The position numbers were made by a program, and so were the translations under genes. Of a stretch of DNA of 46,474 nt, positions 17,258 through 25,321 are shown piece after piece. A model generated the notes under the pieces. That model was not told where the DNA came from, ran no database searches, and worked only from the letters and a program-made list of their open reading frames with translations. This stretch comes from Alphaproteobacteria bacterium UBA6324 (GTDB taxonomy: Bacteria; Pseudomonadota; Alphaproteobacteria; CAAGCB01; CAG-977), in the NCBI GenBank assembly GCA_002439085.1, contig DJSW01000010.1:1-46474 (forward strand), written 5' to 3'. Numbering within the stretch: the stretch's first letter is position 1; each line of letters begins with the position of its first letter.

Positions 17258-19141
17258 TTAAACGCTTTTGATCGCCAACGCCCGCATCGCGTTCAACACG
17301 GCCAGAACCAGAACGCCGACATCGGCGAAAACCGCCGCGCCCATGCCGACCAGACCGGCCGCCCCCAACGCAAGGCACAGGGCTTTGACCCCGATGGCGA
17401 AAACGATATTTTCGTAAACGATACGCAGGCATTTCCGCGACAACCGGATCGCTGTCGCCAATTTCATCGGATCATCGTCCATCAACACGACATCGGCGGC
17501 TTCGATTGCGGCGTCCGATCCGATCGCCCCCATGGCAATGCCGACATCCGCCCGCGCCAAAACGGGCGCGTCGTTGATTCCGTCGCCGACGAACGCCAGC
17601 TTTTCGCCGGATTTTTGACCGGAAAGCAACGTTTCGACCTTCGCGACCTTGTCCGCGGGCAGTAATTCGCCATATTCCGCGTCAATGCCCAAAGCGTCGG
17701 CAACATCGCGCGCGACGGCTTTGCTGTCCCCCGTCAGCATGACCGTTTTTTTCACGCCGCACGCTTTCAACGCCCGTATTGCCTGTTTTGATTGCGGCTT
17801 GACAATATCGGCAATGACGATATGACCGGCGTATTCGCCGCCGACGGCGACATGGACGATCGTTCCCGTTTTGTGGCACGGAATGAAATCCACCCCCAAT
17901 TCGCGCATCAGCTTGCCGTTTCCGGCCGCGACCTCTTTTCCGTCAACGGTGGCGATCACGCCGCTGCCGCCGATTTCGCGGATATTCGACACGCGCGCGG
18001 CGTCAACTTCCGTCCCGCAAGCGCGCAACAGGCTTTTCGCGATCGGGTGGGACGACGCGCTTTCAGCCAAAGCCGTCAATTCGATCAATTTCCGTTCGTC
18101 TATGACGTTATGATGAACGGCGCAGACCTCGAACACGCCGCGGGTCAACGTTCCCGTTTTGTCAAACACAACCGTTTTGGTTTTCGACAGCGTTTCGATA
18201 TAGTTCGCCCCTTTGATCAAAACGCCGGCTTTGCCTGCGCCGCCCAATCCGGCGAAAAAGCTCAGCGGAATGCTGATGACCAAAGCGCACGGACAGCTGA
18301 TCACCAAAAAGATCAGCGCGCGGTATATCCAGCTTTCCCAATCGGCCGGCAACCCCATGGCGAATTGGCGCGTCAAGGGCGGCGCCACCGCCACGGCCAG
18401 CGCGGCGAAGCAGATGGCCGGTGTATAGACGCGCGCGAATTTCGATATGAAGTTTTCCGATTTCGATTTCAGCGACGACGCGTTTTCCAGCAAATCAAGG
18501 ATTTTCGACGCCGTCGATTCCCCGAACGCTTTGGTCGTTTGAACGGACAAAACACCATCCAGATTGACGCATCCGCTGAACACCCCGTCGCCGGCGCGGA
18601 CGGAACGCGGCAGGCTTTCTCCCGTCAACGCGGCCGTGTCCAGCGTCGAAACCCCTTTGACCACCACGCCGTCCAGAGGGATTTTCTCCCCCGGATTGAC
18701 GATGATCACGTTGCCCGTTTTTACGGTTTTGGGATCGACGCGGACGATTTTCCCGTCCCGTTCGATATTGGCGTAATCCGGCCGCACGTCCATCAGCGCG
18801 GTGATGTTCCGGCGGCTTTTGCCCACGGCGCAACTTTCAAACAGTTCGCCCGTTTGGAAAAACAACATGACGGCGACGGCTTCGGTGTAATCGCCGGTTT
18901 TCAAAACGGCCAGAGCGATCGCCCCGATCGTCGCGACCGCCATCAAAAAATCCTCGTCGAACAGCTCGCCGTCCTTGACGCCCTCGAACGCGTCGGCCAG
19001 CACGTCGTAACCGACGATCAGGTACGCGACGATATAGGCCGCCGCCTGCGCGCCCCCCGTCAGCGGCGCGAAATGCAGTCCGGCCAGCATCAAGGCCGCT
19101 GCCGCAATGCGCGCCAAAGTGATCCGTTGTTCCTTGTTCAT
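17258..19141 (-). CDS. Heavy-metal P1B-type ATPase (Zn/Cd/Pb exporter, ZntA/CadA-like)
   Basis: Exports divalent soft metals across the inner membrane at the cost of ATP. 627 residues. Motifs: TGES (173-176), CPC in the transport helix (283-285), phosphorylated D327 in DKTGTLT, HP pair (365-366, SSHPIAKS) and GDGINDAP. The last helices contain FADVGVLVLAVLNAMRAL; the aspartate there together with CPC marks the Zn/Cd/Pb subgroup. There is no N-terminal HMA or Cys-rich metal-binding domain, so it is shorter than E. coli ZntA (about 730). GAGGAAG precedes the ATG. The divergent ArsR-type gene and the palindrome between them imply metal-responsive repression. Confidence 0.93.
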   Translation of the reverse strand: MNKEQRITLARIAAAALMLAGLHFAPLTGGAQAAAYIVAYLIVGYDVLADAFEGVKDGELFDEDFLMAVATIGAIALAVLKTGDYTEAVAVMLFFQTGELFESCAVGKSRRNITALMDVRPDYANIERDGKIVRVDPKTVKTGNVIIVNPGEKIPLDGVVVKGVSTLDTAALTGESLPRSVRAGDGVFSGCVNLDGVLSVQTTKAFGESTASKILDLLENASSLKSKSENFISKFARVYTPAICFAALAVAVAPPLTRQFAMGLPADWESWIYRALIFLVISCPCALVISIPLSFFAGLGGAGKAGVLIKGANYIETLSKTKTVVFDKTGTLTRGVFEVCAVHHNVIDERKLIELTALAESASSHPIAKSLLRACGTEVDAARVSNIREIGGSGVIATVDGKEVAAGNGKLMRELGVDFIPCHKTGTIVHVAVGGEYAGHIVIADIVKPQSKQAIRALKACGVKKTVMLTGDSKAVARDVADALGIDAEYGELLPADKVAKVETLLSGQKSGEKLAFVGDGINDAPVLARADVGIAMGAIGSDAAIEAADVVLMDDDPMKLATAIRLSRKCLRIVYENIVFAIGVKALCLALGAAGLVGMGAAVFADVGVLVLAVLNAMRALAIKSV

Positions 19142-19154
19142 CGCTTCCTCGCTT

Positions 19155-19182
19155 TAACAATTAAACAATCATTTAATTGTTA
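19155..19182. promoter_or_regulatory. ArsR/SmtB-type operator between metal ATPase and regulator
   Basis: TAACAATTAAA (19155-19165) and TTTAATTGTTA (19172-19182) form a perfect 11-bp inverted repeat with a 6-base spacer. It lies 14 bases upstream of the ATPase start codon and 92 bases before the regulator gene. The size and AT-rich dyad fit SmtB/CadC-type operators. Most likely the ArsR protein represses the ATPase here; whether it also controls its own gene is less clear because of the distance. Confidence 0.8.
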
Positions 19183-19273
19183 GGATAGGACGAACGGTTA
19201 TGGTCGTCAACAAAAAAATGTTTCCCCCGCGCGCGTTAACGAAGTATGATGTTTTTCAAACACGGGGGACGAT

Positions 19274-19633
19274 ATGCAGTTGCCGCACAATCACGGACAA
19301 ATTGTTGAACATGACTTTGACCATATGCCGGAAACGCGTGATTTTCAGGTTGTTTCGGATATTTTCAAACAGCTGGACGACAGCAATCGCGCCCGCATTT
19401 TCTGGCTGCTGTGCCATTGCGAGGAATGCGTCATCAACATTTCCGCGATGATGGAAATGTCCAGTCCGGCCGTTTCCCACCATTTGAAACAGCTGAAATC
19501 CGCGGGATTGATCACCGCCGCTCGCAAAGGCAAGGAAGTGTATTACAAGGCCGCCGAAACGCCGCAAACGGATTTGCTGCACCACATGATTGAAAAACTG
19601 GTCGAGATATCCTGCCCGACGGATCGGAAGTAA
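19274..19633 (+). CDS. ArsR/SmtB family metal-sensing repressor
   Basis: 119 residues, a winged helix-turn-helix of the ArsR family: FKQLDDSNRARIFWLL, then CHCEECVINISAMM with recognition helix SSPAVSHHLKQLKSAGL and wing ARKGKEVYYKAA. The cysteines in LLCHCEECVIN correspond to the alpha-3 metal site of CadC/ArsR-type sensors (ELCVCD). The His-rich N-terminus (HNHGQIVEHDFDH) and C-terminal HH could add ligands. It is divergent to the Zn/Cd ATPase and very likely its repressor, released by Zn, Cd or Pb. Confidence 0.9.
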   Translation: MQLPHNHGQIVEHDFDHMPETRDFQVVSDIFKQLDDSNRARIFWLLCHCEECVINISAMMEMSSPAVSHHLKQLKSAGLITAARKGKEVYYKAAETPQTDLLHHMIEKLVEISCPTDRK

Positions 19634-19655
19634 TCCGCCTGACGCTCGCCCGCTT

Positions 19656-20078
19656 TTATTGCCCGACGACGATTTCCAAAACGTGCCGTTCGTCCGCCGC
19701 CGTTTGGGGTGCGGAAAATCCCGTCCAATCGTCCTGCGCCGTCATGCCGATATAGATGCGGTTCAGCGGAACGCCCTCTTGCAAAAAGATTTCGCCGACG
19801 CTTTTCGCGCGATCCAAAGCGTCCAATCCCTGATCGGCGGGAACGCCGCGGTATTCCAACCGCCCCAGCAAACAAATGTAATCGCCGTTTTCGCGGGCTT
19901 CGGCGGCGGCTTCCTCCAACCGTCGGACGGCGTCGTCGCTCAGGTCGGAACGGCCGTAGTCAAACAGGACGGAAAACCGCCGCCCCGACACCGCGGGACA
20001 TCCCGTGTCCGCCGCGAAATCCGCGCCGACGCAAGCGTTCAAAAAAATTAAAGCGGAAATCAAAAACAGTCTTTTCAT
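19656..20078 (-). CDS. OmpA-like lipoprotein
   Basis: 140 residues. The N-terminus is a lipoprotein signal: basic MKR, hydrophobic LFLISALIFL and lipobox LNAC, predicting a lipid-anchored cysteine at position 16. The rest resembles a compact OmpA/Pal peptidoglycan-binding domain: FSVLFDYGRSDLSDDAVRRL, then GRLEYRGVPADQGLDALDRA (the place of GHTD...N..LS..RA) and EGVPLNRIYIGMTAQ. The peptidoglycan-contacting residues are only partly conserved, so binding is uncertain. The ATG at 20078 is chosen because the signal peptide begins there. Convergent with the arsR gene, 22 bases apart. Confidence 0.75.
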   Translation of the reverse strand: MKRLFLISALIFLNACVGADFAADTGCPAVSGRRFSVLFDYGRSDLSDDAVRRLEEAAAEARENGDYICLLGRLEYRGVPADQGLDALDRAKSVGEIFLQEGVPLNRIYIGMTAQDDWTGFSAPQTAADERHVLEIVVGQ

Positions 20079-20116
20079 TTTGCCGGCCCTTGTGCTAAGA
20101 AAAGAAATACCCTTTC

Positions 20117-20204
20117 GCGGATATGGTGGAATGGTAGACACAACAGACTTAAAATCTGTTGAGGCTTTGTCCTCGTGCGGGTTCAAGTCCCGCTATCCGC
20201 ACCA
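20117..20204 (+). tRNA. tRNA-Leu (anticodon TAA)
   Basis: Class II tRNA with long variable arm. Acceptor GCGGATA/TATCCGC, discriminator A, encoded CCA. Anticodon stem ACAGA/TCTGT with loop CTTAAAA gives anticodon TAA (20150-20152). T loop GTTCAAGTC. 88 bases including CCA. It marks the left edge of the defence island. Confidence 0.96.
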
Positions 20205-20207
20205 ACC

Positions 20208-20232
20208 AAGCCCCGATTTCGGGGCTTTTTTG
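20208..20232 (+). terminator. Terminator after tRNA-Leu
   Basis: AAGCCCCG (20208-20215), loop ATTT, CGGGGCTT (20220-20227), followed by a run of T. Confidence 0.85.
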
Positions 20233-20287
20233 TTACTTTCATTCGGGAAAAGTATGCCTTTTTTAAATTTTTTCCTCAAGAAAAAAT

Positions 20288-22747
20288 CTACACTCGCCGC
20301 ATTTCCTCGACGGTAAAGGTGGTGTCCCAGCCGCCGACGCGTTCGTTTTCGTGCTTGTCCAGTCCCGTATAGGTCAGGGACGCTTCTTCGTATCGTTTGA
20401 ACGCCAAAATCGCCGAATTCATGACTTGCGCGTTGAAAATGCCGATGCTGACCAGCAATTCAAAATCCGGTATCGTCAAGCCCGTGACTTTGCGGAACAG
20501 AGCGGGTTCCAGTTGCGTAATCACGTCTTTCAGCGTTTGTTCCCGCGCGTCCGTCAAATACATGAACACGGGGATTCTGGTCGCGAATTTCAGCAGTTTT
20601 TGTTGAATTTCCCTGCGTTTCGACTTGATTTCCTTTTCTTCTTTCGTCAATTCGCGTTTTTCCGCCGCGCTTTCGTTTCCTGTCGCTTCCTTTTTCGCTT
20701 TTTTCAACGCTTCGGATCGGTTGACAATTGTCGCCAATTCCTTGTTTAAACTGCGGAATCCCTCGATGCGCGACAAAGCTTCCATCGCGCGCGGATTGTT
20801 CATCAAAGCCTTTAAAGTTTCGTTGTCAACGTTGACCAGCAGCGCGCTTTCCCACCGCCGCGCCAGCATGGTCGAAGCCGTTCCCGACACGACCATATCC
20901 AGCAGCTGTCCCGCGTCCAGCAGGTTCATCGTTTCACCGTCGTAACACAGAACGGGCAGGAATTTGATGAACTCTTCGACTTTCTTTTCGGGGTTTTCGT
21001 CGGAATTCAAGTCCAGTCGCCCGCTGTATTCGGAAATCTGTTTCAAAGCGCGGTCGGGCGCAAAGTCGAAAACGTAACAGACAGGCTTGACAATTTGCGT
21101 TTCGTTCGGATAAAGCCCCGTCGGATTAACCAGCTTCCACGGCGTTTGAACGCGGAAAGCCGCCTGAAAATACGTTTCCGGACTGGACGTGTTGCGCAGC
21201 ATGAATATCCCCGCCCACGCCTTGACCGACACGCCCGTCATCAATTTGCCGCAGGACAAGGTAATCGTGCGCGTGTTCAGCGGATTTTCCGTAATCGCTT
21301 CTTCGATGGGCTTCAAAGCATCCGCGCCCATGCCCGCTTCATTGCCCGCACAGCAAACGGCTTTGAAAGCCTTGTAAAATGAGTGAGCGTCCAGCAAAGC
21401 TTTCATCGCTTTGCACGCCGCGACGTTCGGCAAAAACCACAGCGTGTGGTTCAGACAAGCGCTTAACCTCGCGTCCGAAAACGGCATCGGCGGACGCTTG
21501 CCGGTTTTCAGACTGTCGATGTTCGTCGGCAGGTATTGCCCGCGGATCAGGTCAAGCCAGCATTTGACGGCGTCGGCGTGTTTAAAGACGAAATCGCCGT
21601 CCCGCTTTTCCGCCTTGAAAAACTCGTTCAAATCGAATTCGTCGAACTCGCCCGCCAAAGCGACGTTGCGGATTTCGCGCGGCATCTGATACGTCATCAG
21701 CACCACTTTCGGCAGTTCAAGGTACGGATTGTCCTTGCCCGTCCATTGTTCTTTGGCACGCTGTTCGTCGGAATACGTCCAGTTGAAAATCTGGTCTTCC
21801 AAAAACTCGCCGTTGTTCAGGGCGCGGAAGGGCGTCCCCGACAGGTACAGATAGGCGTTCGTCGTCAGCGGCATCAATTCTTCGTCGTAATAGTCGGGCT
21901 GCGCGTCCTCTTTGTCTTCGGCGTCGTACAGGTCTTTGGCGTTGTCGCGCCACGCGCCGAAATGGTATTCGTCTAAGATGATGCAGTCCCAGTTGATCGC
22001 GTGCACGGCTTCGTTGTGCAGCTTGATGCCGCCCAAATCGTTTTTGCCCAGCATATCCTGAAACGAAGCGAACCAGACGAACGGCTTTGAATGGTCGATC
22101 GCATCATACGTCAATCCGCCCAAAGAAACGAATTGCCAGTCCGTGAAATCGACGTGGTTTTTCAAATCGGATTCCCACGCGCTTTTGACGGCGGGCTTGA
22201 ACGTCAGGACAAGGATTTTCGACCACCCCATTTTTTTCGCCAGCTGATAGGCGGCGAATGTTTTGCCGAACCGCATTTTCGCGTTCCATAAAAAATGCGG
22301 CGTTTTGCCCGTTTCGGCATAGGCGTAGCGGGTGAAATAGGCGGCGGTCGTATCGACGGCGCGTTTTTGTTCGGGACGCATGGGGAAATTTTCCGCGCGG
22401 GCGCGGTCAAAGGCGGCGCGGCGGCTTTTAAAGGCGGTCATCGCCGCTTTCAGTTCGGGCAGAGTGATTTCGTACCATTCGCCGCGCAGGTGCCTGACGC
22501 TGTTTTGTTCGATATAGCGGTGAAAATCATGGTCGAGGAACAACGTGCCGTCGTCGCGCACGGCGTCGGTTTCAAACACGATTTCGGCGGATTGCTCGAT
22601 CGGTTTTAAAACGCCGTGCTGTTCGTTGATGCGTTCGCGCACGTCGCGGGTCGTGTATCCGATTTTCAACCAGTTTTTGCCCGCGTATTCTGGCAGGGTG
22701 TAAGCGTAGATTTTCGGACGCGCGGGAAAGGAAAGCAGGTCGGTCAT
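20288..22747 (-). CDS. GIY-YIG nuclease / SF2 helicase fusion, restriction subunit
   Basis: 819 residues. Residues 12-95 read as a GIY-YIG domain of the T5orf172/MUG113 kind (IYAYTLPEY, LKIGYTTRDVRERINEQ, FHRYIEQ and GEWYEI). A DEAD-like SF2 ATPase follows: motif I MRFGKT (158-163), motif II DEYH (259-262, in place of DEAH), motif III SGTPF (303-307) and a motif VI-like QAAFRVQTPW. A Lys/Glu-rich linker lies near 690-730. It sits 5 bases after a methyltransferase gene in the same operon, so it is most likely the restriction part: an ATP-driven translocase or helicase with GIY-YIG cleavage. The two-domain architecture is seen directly; cleavage mode and site are unknown. Host-like composition. 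Confidence 0.8.
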   Translation of the reverse strand: MTDLLSFPARPKIYAYTLPEYAGKNWLKIGYTTRDVRERINEQHGVLKPIEQSAEIVFETDAVRDDGTLFLDHDFHRYIEQNSVRHLRGEWYEITLPELKAAMTAFKSRRAAFDRARAENFPMRPEQKRAVDTTAAYFTRYAYAETGKTPHFLWNAKMRFGKTFAAYQLAKKMGWSKILVLTFKPAVKSAWESDLKNHVDFTDWQFVSLGGLTYDAIDHSKPFVWFASFQDMLGKNDLGGIKLHNEAVHAINWDCIILDEYHFGAWRDNAKDLYDAEDKEDAQPDYYDEELMPLTTNAYLYLSGTPFRALNNGEFLEDQIFNWTYSDEQRAKEQWTGKDNPYLELPKVVLMTYQMPREIRNVALAGEFDEFDLNEFFKAEKRDGDFVFKHADAVKCWLDLIRGQYLPTNIDSLKTGKRPPMPFSDARLSACLNHTLWFLPNVAACKAMKALLDAHSFYKAFKAVCCAGNEAGMGADALKPIEEAITENPLNTRTITLSCGKLMTGVSVKAWAGIFMLRNTSSPETYFQAAFRVQTPWKLVNPTGLYPNETQIVKPVCYVFDFAPDRALKQISEYSGRLDLNSDENPEKKVEEFIKFLPVLCYDGETMNLLDAGQLLDMVVSGTASTMLARRWESALLVNVDNETLKALMNNPRAMEALSRIEGFRSLNKELATIVNRSEALKKAKKEATGNESAAEKRELTKEEKEIKSKRREIQQKLLKFATRIPVFMYLTDAREQTLKDVITQLEPALFRKVTGLTIPDFELLVSIGIFNAQVMNSAILAFKRYEEASLTYTGLDKHENERVGGWDTTFTVEEMRRV

Positions 22748-22752
22748 CGCCC

Positions 22753-24243
22753 TTACTCCATCGGTCGGATCATGGATTCGATAAAGGCGACTTCCTCGTC
22801 GTTCAGCCCGTATTTTTCATACAGCTCCGTATCCGTCCACGGCTTTGAAAAATCCTGAACGGGAACAAAGGAATAAACGGATTTCGTAGCGTGTTGAGTT
22901 GGCTTTTGCAGCATAACAAGAAATCTGAAAAATTTTGTTTTCATATACGAAACTTGATTCTCAGCATATTCCTTATTATTAAAAATCCCCGCAACAAGAT
23001 ATGTTTCAAGACAACATACATTTGGCTCAACGACAAAAGGTTTTCCTATTACGAATAGGGCTGTTTGAGAATTAACTTCGCCATATGCTTCAGAGATCAA
23101 AACTTTGTATTTTCCGATCCATTCTGTATGTTGCAAAATCTGATTTTTTTCAACATATCCCTCTTTTTTGTATCCAATAAGCTTTATTGAATTATTCTGT
23201 TTTTGGATTTGAAAATTTGAAAAATTGTTTGGCAAACCGAATGGTTTTCGTGATGAAATGACAGTGTCCATTGTCATTTCACCAAACGAACGAATTTTTC
23301 TTAAAATAGAAATGCTTTCGTTATAGCGAACAAATGTAGAGCAATCTTTTTCCAACAGAGGACGCGTTAAAGATGAAATTTTTGAACCGTCTTTGTAGGT
23401 TGAAACTTCGCACAATCCTTTGTTATCTCTATCCCACAGAAAATAGCAGACACCGCCTTCCAATCGTATTCCGGGAAAGCAATCTGATGGCGTAGGAACA
23501 TCACAAAGAATACGTAAACTTTTATCGTGCAACATTTCATCTCTGAAATCGTCGAGTCCTTTGCCTCCTGAAAACCAGCGCGACGGAATGATCATCGTTA
23601 GATAACGCGGATTTAAACGCTTTGCCTGTTGCACGAACAAATGATAAATGGGACGCGCGCTTGCAGCATTCCCGCCGTCGCTCAACTGATACGGCGGGTT
23701 GCCGATAATGACATCAAACTGCATACCGTTGAAAACCTTGTCCGAATGTATGAAAGAATAGGCGTGCGTTTCCAGTTCTTCGCCGCGGTCGTATTCGCTT
23801 TGCGACGCGCCGCATTGACGGCATTTGCCGTTTTGAAAATCGTGCTCGCATCGTGTGTAGCGAATGTGTCCTTGCGGATTTTTGAAAAAAGACACGCTGT
23901 ATTTGCCGCTCGCGTCCTTGGAACAATAAACGGAGCGGCGGCTCGTCAGTCCGGTCAGATCGGTCAAAGCCAATCCGAACAGCTGATTATGAAAAATGTG
24001 GTCAATGCGCCGTTGCAAATCGGGAATTTTATCCGCCAGCCCGACCAGCAGCCGCTTGGCGATTTCGCGCAAAAACACGCCGCTTTTGCAACACGGGTCA
24101 AGGAATGTTGTTTTCGGATTCGCGAACAATTCTTGCGGCAGCAAATCCAGCATGGCGTTCGCGACTTTCGGCGGGGTAAAAACCTCGTCGCTCGACAGGT
24201 TGGCGATGCAGGACAAAATATCGGGCGCGTGGTTTTCAGTCAT
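22753..24243 (-). CDS. Eco57I-like adenine-specific DNA methyltransferase with AT-rich specificity segment
   Basis: 496 residues. SAM motif I is FLDPCCKSGVFLREIAKRLL (about 47-66), catalytic motif IV is NPPY (182-185, IIGNPPYQLSDGG), then YLTMIIPSRWFSGGKGL. This is an N6-adenine methyltransferase of the Eco57I/type IIG lineage. A Cys cluster (C107, C132, C141, C144) before motif IV may bind zinc. From about 22880 to 23580 (roughly residues 222-455) the DNA turns strongly AT-rich, while both ends are GC-rich and host-like; this segment would hold the target-recognition domain. The start overlaps the upstream gene by 8 bases. Together with the helicase gene it should give modification and restriction of the same site. 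Confidence 0.85.
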   Translation of the reverse strand: MTENHAPDILSCIANLSSDEVFTPPKVANAMLDLLPQELFANPKTTFLDPCCKSGVFLREIAKRLLVGLADKIPDLQRRIDHIFHNQLFGLALTDLTGLTSRRSVYCSKDASGKYSVSFFKNPQGHIRYTRCEHDFQNGKCRQCGASQSEYDRGEELETHAYSFIHSDKVFNGMQFDVIIGNPPYQLSDGGNAASARPIYHLFVQQAKRLNPRYLTMIIPSRWFSGGKGLDDFRDEMLHDKSLRILCDVPTPSDCFPGIRLEGGVCYFLWDRDNKGLCEVSTYKDGSKISSLTRPLLEKDCSTFVRYNESISILRKIRSFGEMTMDTVISSRKPFGLPNNFSNFQIQKQNNSIKLIGYKKEGYVEKNQILQHTEWIGKYKVLISEAYGEVNSQTALFVIGKPFVVEPNVCCLETYLVAGIFNNKEYAENQVSYMKTKFFRFLVMLQKPTQHATKSVYSFVPVQDFSKPWTDTELYEKYGLNDEEVAFIESMIRPME

Positions 24244-24886
24244 CGCAATCTCCGACGTTCAAAACGGAAACAAGCGGCAGTTCGCGAATCGGCTTCGCCT
24301 GATACACGGGCTTGTCCGGATTGCCGTCGGCGAATCCGAACAGCGGCCAATCGGCGCACGACGCCGTCAAATGCCCGAACTTGTATTCCTCGCGCTTGAA
24401 TTTGTCGCCGATCAGCGACCATTGAACGAACGTGATTTTTTCAACGCCGTTAAGCGAATCGCCGCAAACGATGTTTTTGCTTAAAATGTACTGCGCCGAT
24501 TTTTGATAGGATTCGCTCGGCTCTTTGCCGTACAAAACCCGAAACGCGTCCGTCATCTGCCGCGCCAAGCGGTCGCGCGACGCCTGCGCGTTGTCCGGCA
24601 GAATATCGATGCCGTACACGCAAGCAAGCGCGAAAAGGGATTGAATTTCGTAATCGGAAGCTTTTGATTTATATTGCCGTGCGACCGTTTCCAGCTTGCG
24701 CCGCAAAATCGCGGTTAAAAAATTGCCGTTCCCGCACGCGGGTTCCAAAAAACGGCTGTCGATTCGCGCCGCCTCCGCCGATACCAGATCCAGCATCGCC
24801 TCGACCTCGCGTTTGGCGGTCAAAACCTCGCCGTATTCCGCGACCCGCCGCGCACTGATGACCTGTTTGTTTTCCGGCATAGACAT
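24236..24886 (-). CDS. Methyltransferase-like accessory subunit of the R-M system
   Basis: 216 residues. It has a clear class I SAM-binding motif, FLEPACGNGNFL (about 43-54), preceded by a region like EVLTAKREVEAMLDLV (the F-TP...ML... entry of N6 methylases), then YGIDILPDNAQASRDRL (motif II acidic residue) and ILSKNIVCGDSLNG. No NPPY catalytic motif follows; the protein ends after about 90 more residues. It therefore looks like half of a methyltransferase, either a non-catalytic partner of the next gene or a duplicated and truncated copy. First gene of the three-gene operon; the promoter is at 24922-24950. Confidence 0.75.
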   Translation of the reverse strand: MSMPENKQVISARRVAEYGEVLTAKREVEAMLDLVSAEAARIDSRFLEPACGNGNFLTAILRRKLETVARQYKSKASDYEIQSLFALACVYGIDILPDNAQASRDRLARQMTDAFRVLYGKEPSESYQKSAQYILSKNIVCGDSLNGVEKITFVQWSLIGDKFKREEYKFGHLTASCADWPLFGFADGNPDKPVYQAKPIRELPLVSVLNVGDCDD

Positions 24887-24921
24887 TTCTTTACAAAAAT
24901 ATGTTGCTATTCATCTATAAT

Positions 24922-24950
24922 TTTATGTTGCTTATACTCCATATTGTCAA
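24922..24950 (-). promoter_or_regulatory. Promoter of the restriction-modification operon
   Basis: On the minus strand a perfect TTGACA (24950-24945), 17 bases, then CATAAA (24927-24922). TAAAAT with a 19-base spacer is an alternative -10. It lies within the 111-base AT-rich gap between the methyltransferase operon and the divergent XRE gene. Its -35 overlaps TTGTCA on the other strand, which could be a -35 for the XRE gene, so one bound regulator could affect both directions. Confidence 0.6.
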
Positions 24951-24968
24951 GGTAAAAATCATTGTAGA

Positions 24969-24993
24969 TTCCCCATATCAGGAATTGGGGATT
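24969..24993 (+). promoter_or_regulatory. Candidate controller operator / hairpin over the XRE ribosome-binding site
   Basis: ATTCCCCATAT and the inverted partner AATTGGGGATT flank TCAGG just before the XRE start codon. TCCCC/GGGGA (24970-24974 / 24987-24991) can pair. The GGGGA that would serve as ribosome-binding site is inside the repeat. It is either a DNA-binding dyad for the XRE controller or an RNA hairpin that hides the site. Imperfect, so confidence is low. Confidence 0.3.
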
Positions 24994-24997
24994 CTTA

Positions 24998-25321
24998 ATG
25001 TTGACAGAACAGGAATTTAAAAACAAACTGGGGCTGCTTGTGCGGAAAATGCGAAACCGCAAAGGAATCGCCAGTGATAAATTATCTGTCGATTACACGA
25101 CCGTGAATCAAATCGAAAACGGGCATATCAATCCCCGCGCCTATACGCTTTATAAAATCCTGATCGATTTGGATATCGACCTTGATTCCCTGCTGAAAGA
25201 AAAACAACGGGAACACATTTCCACCGAAGAAATTTTAATTCAAAAAATCCGCCTGCTGTCCGAAGAACAGCAAAAATCCCTGATCGCTTTTTTGAATCAG
25301 TTTGAGATTAGAGAAAAATAA
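24998..25321 (+). CDS. XRE family HTH regulator, likely R-M controller protein
   Basis: 107 residues. The helix-turn-helix of the Cro/C1 type covers about residues 6-65: KLGLLVRKMRNRKGIASDKL, then SVDYTTVNQIENGHINPRAYT (recognition helix) and LYKILIDLDIDLDSLLKEK. The last 35 residues form a Glu/Gln/Leu-rich helix (EEILIQKIRLLSEEQQKSLI) that may dimerise. It is divergent to the methyltransferase-restriction operon and probably the controller that times methylase and restriction expression. Its stop abuts the stop of the convergent OLD-like gene. Confidence 0.8.
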   Translation: MLTEQEFKNKLGLLVRKMRNRKGIASDKLSVDYTTVNQIENGHINPRAYTLYKILIDLDIDLDSLLKEKQREHISTEEILIQKIRLLSEEQQKSLIAFLNQFEIREK

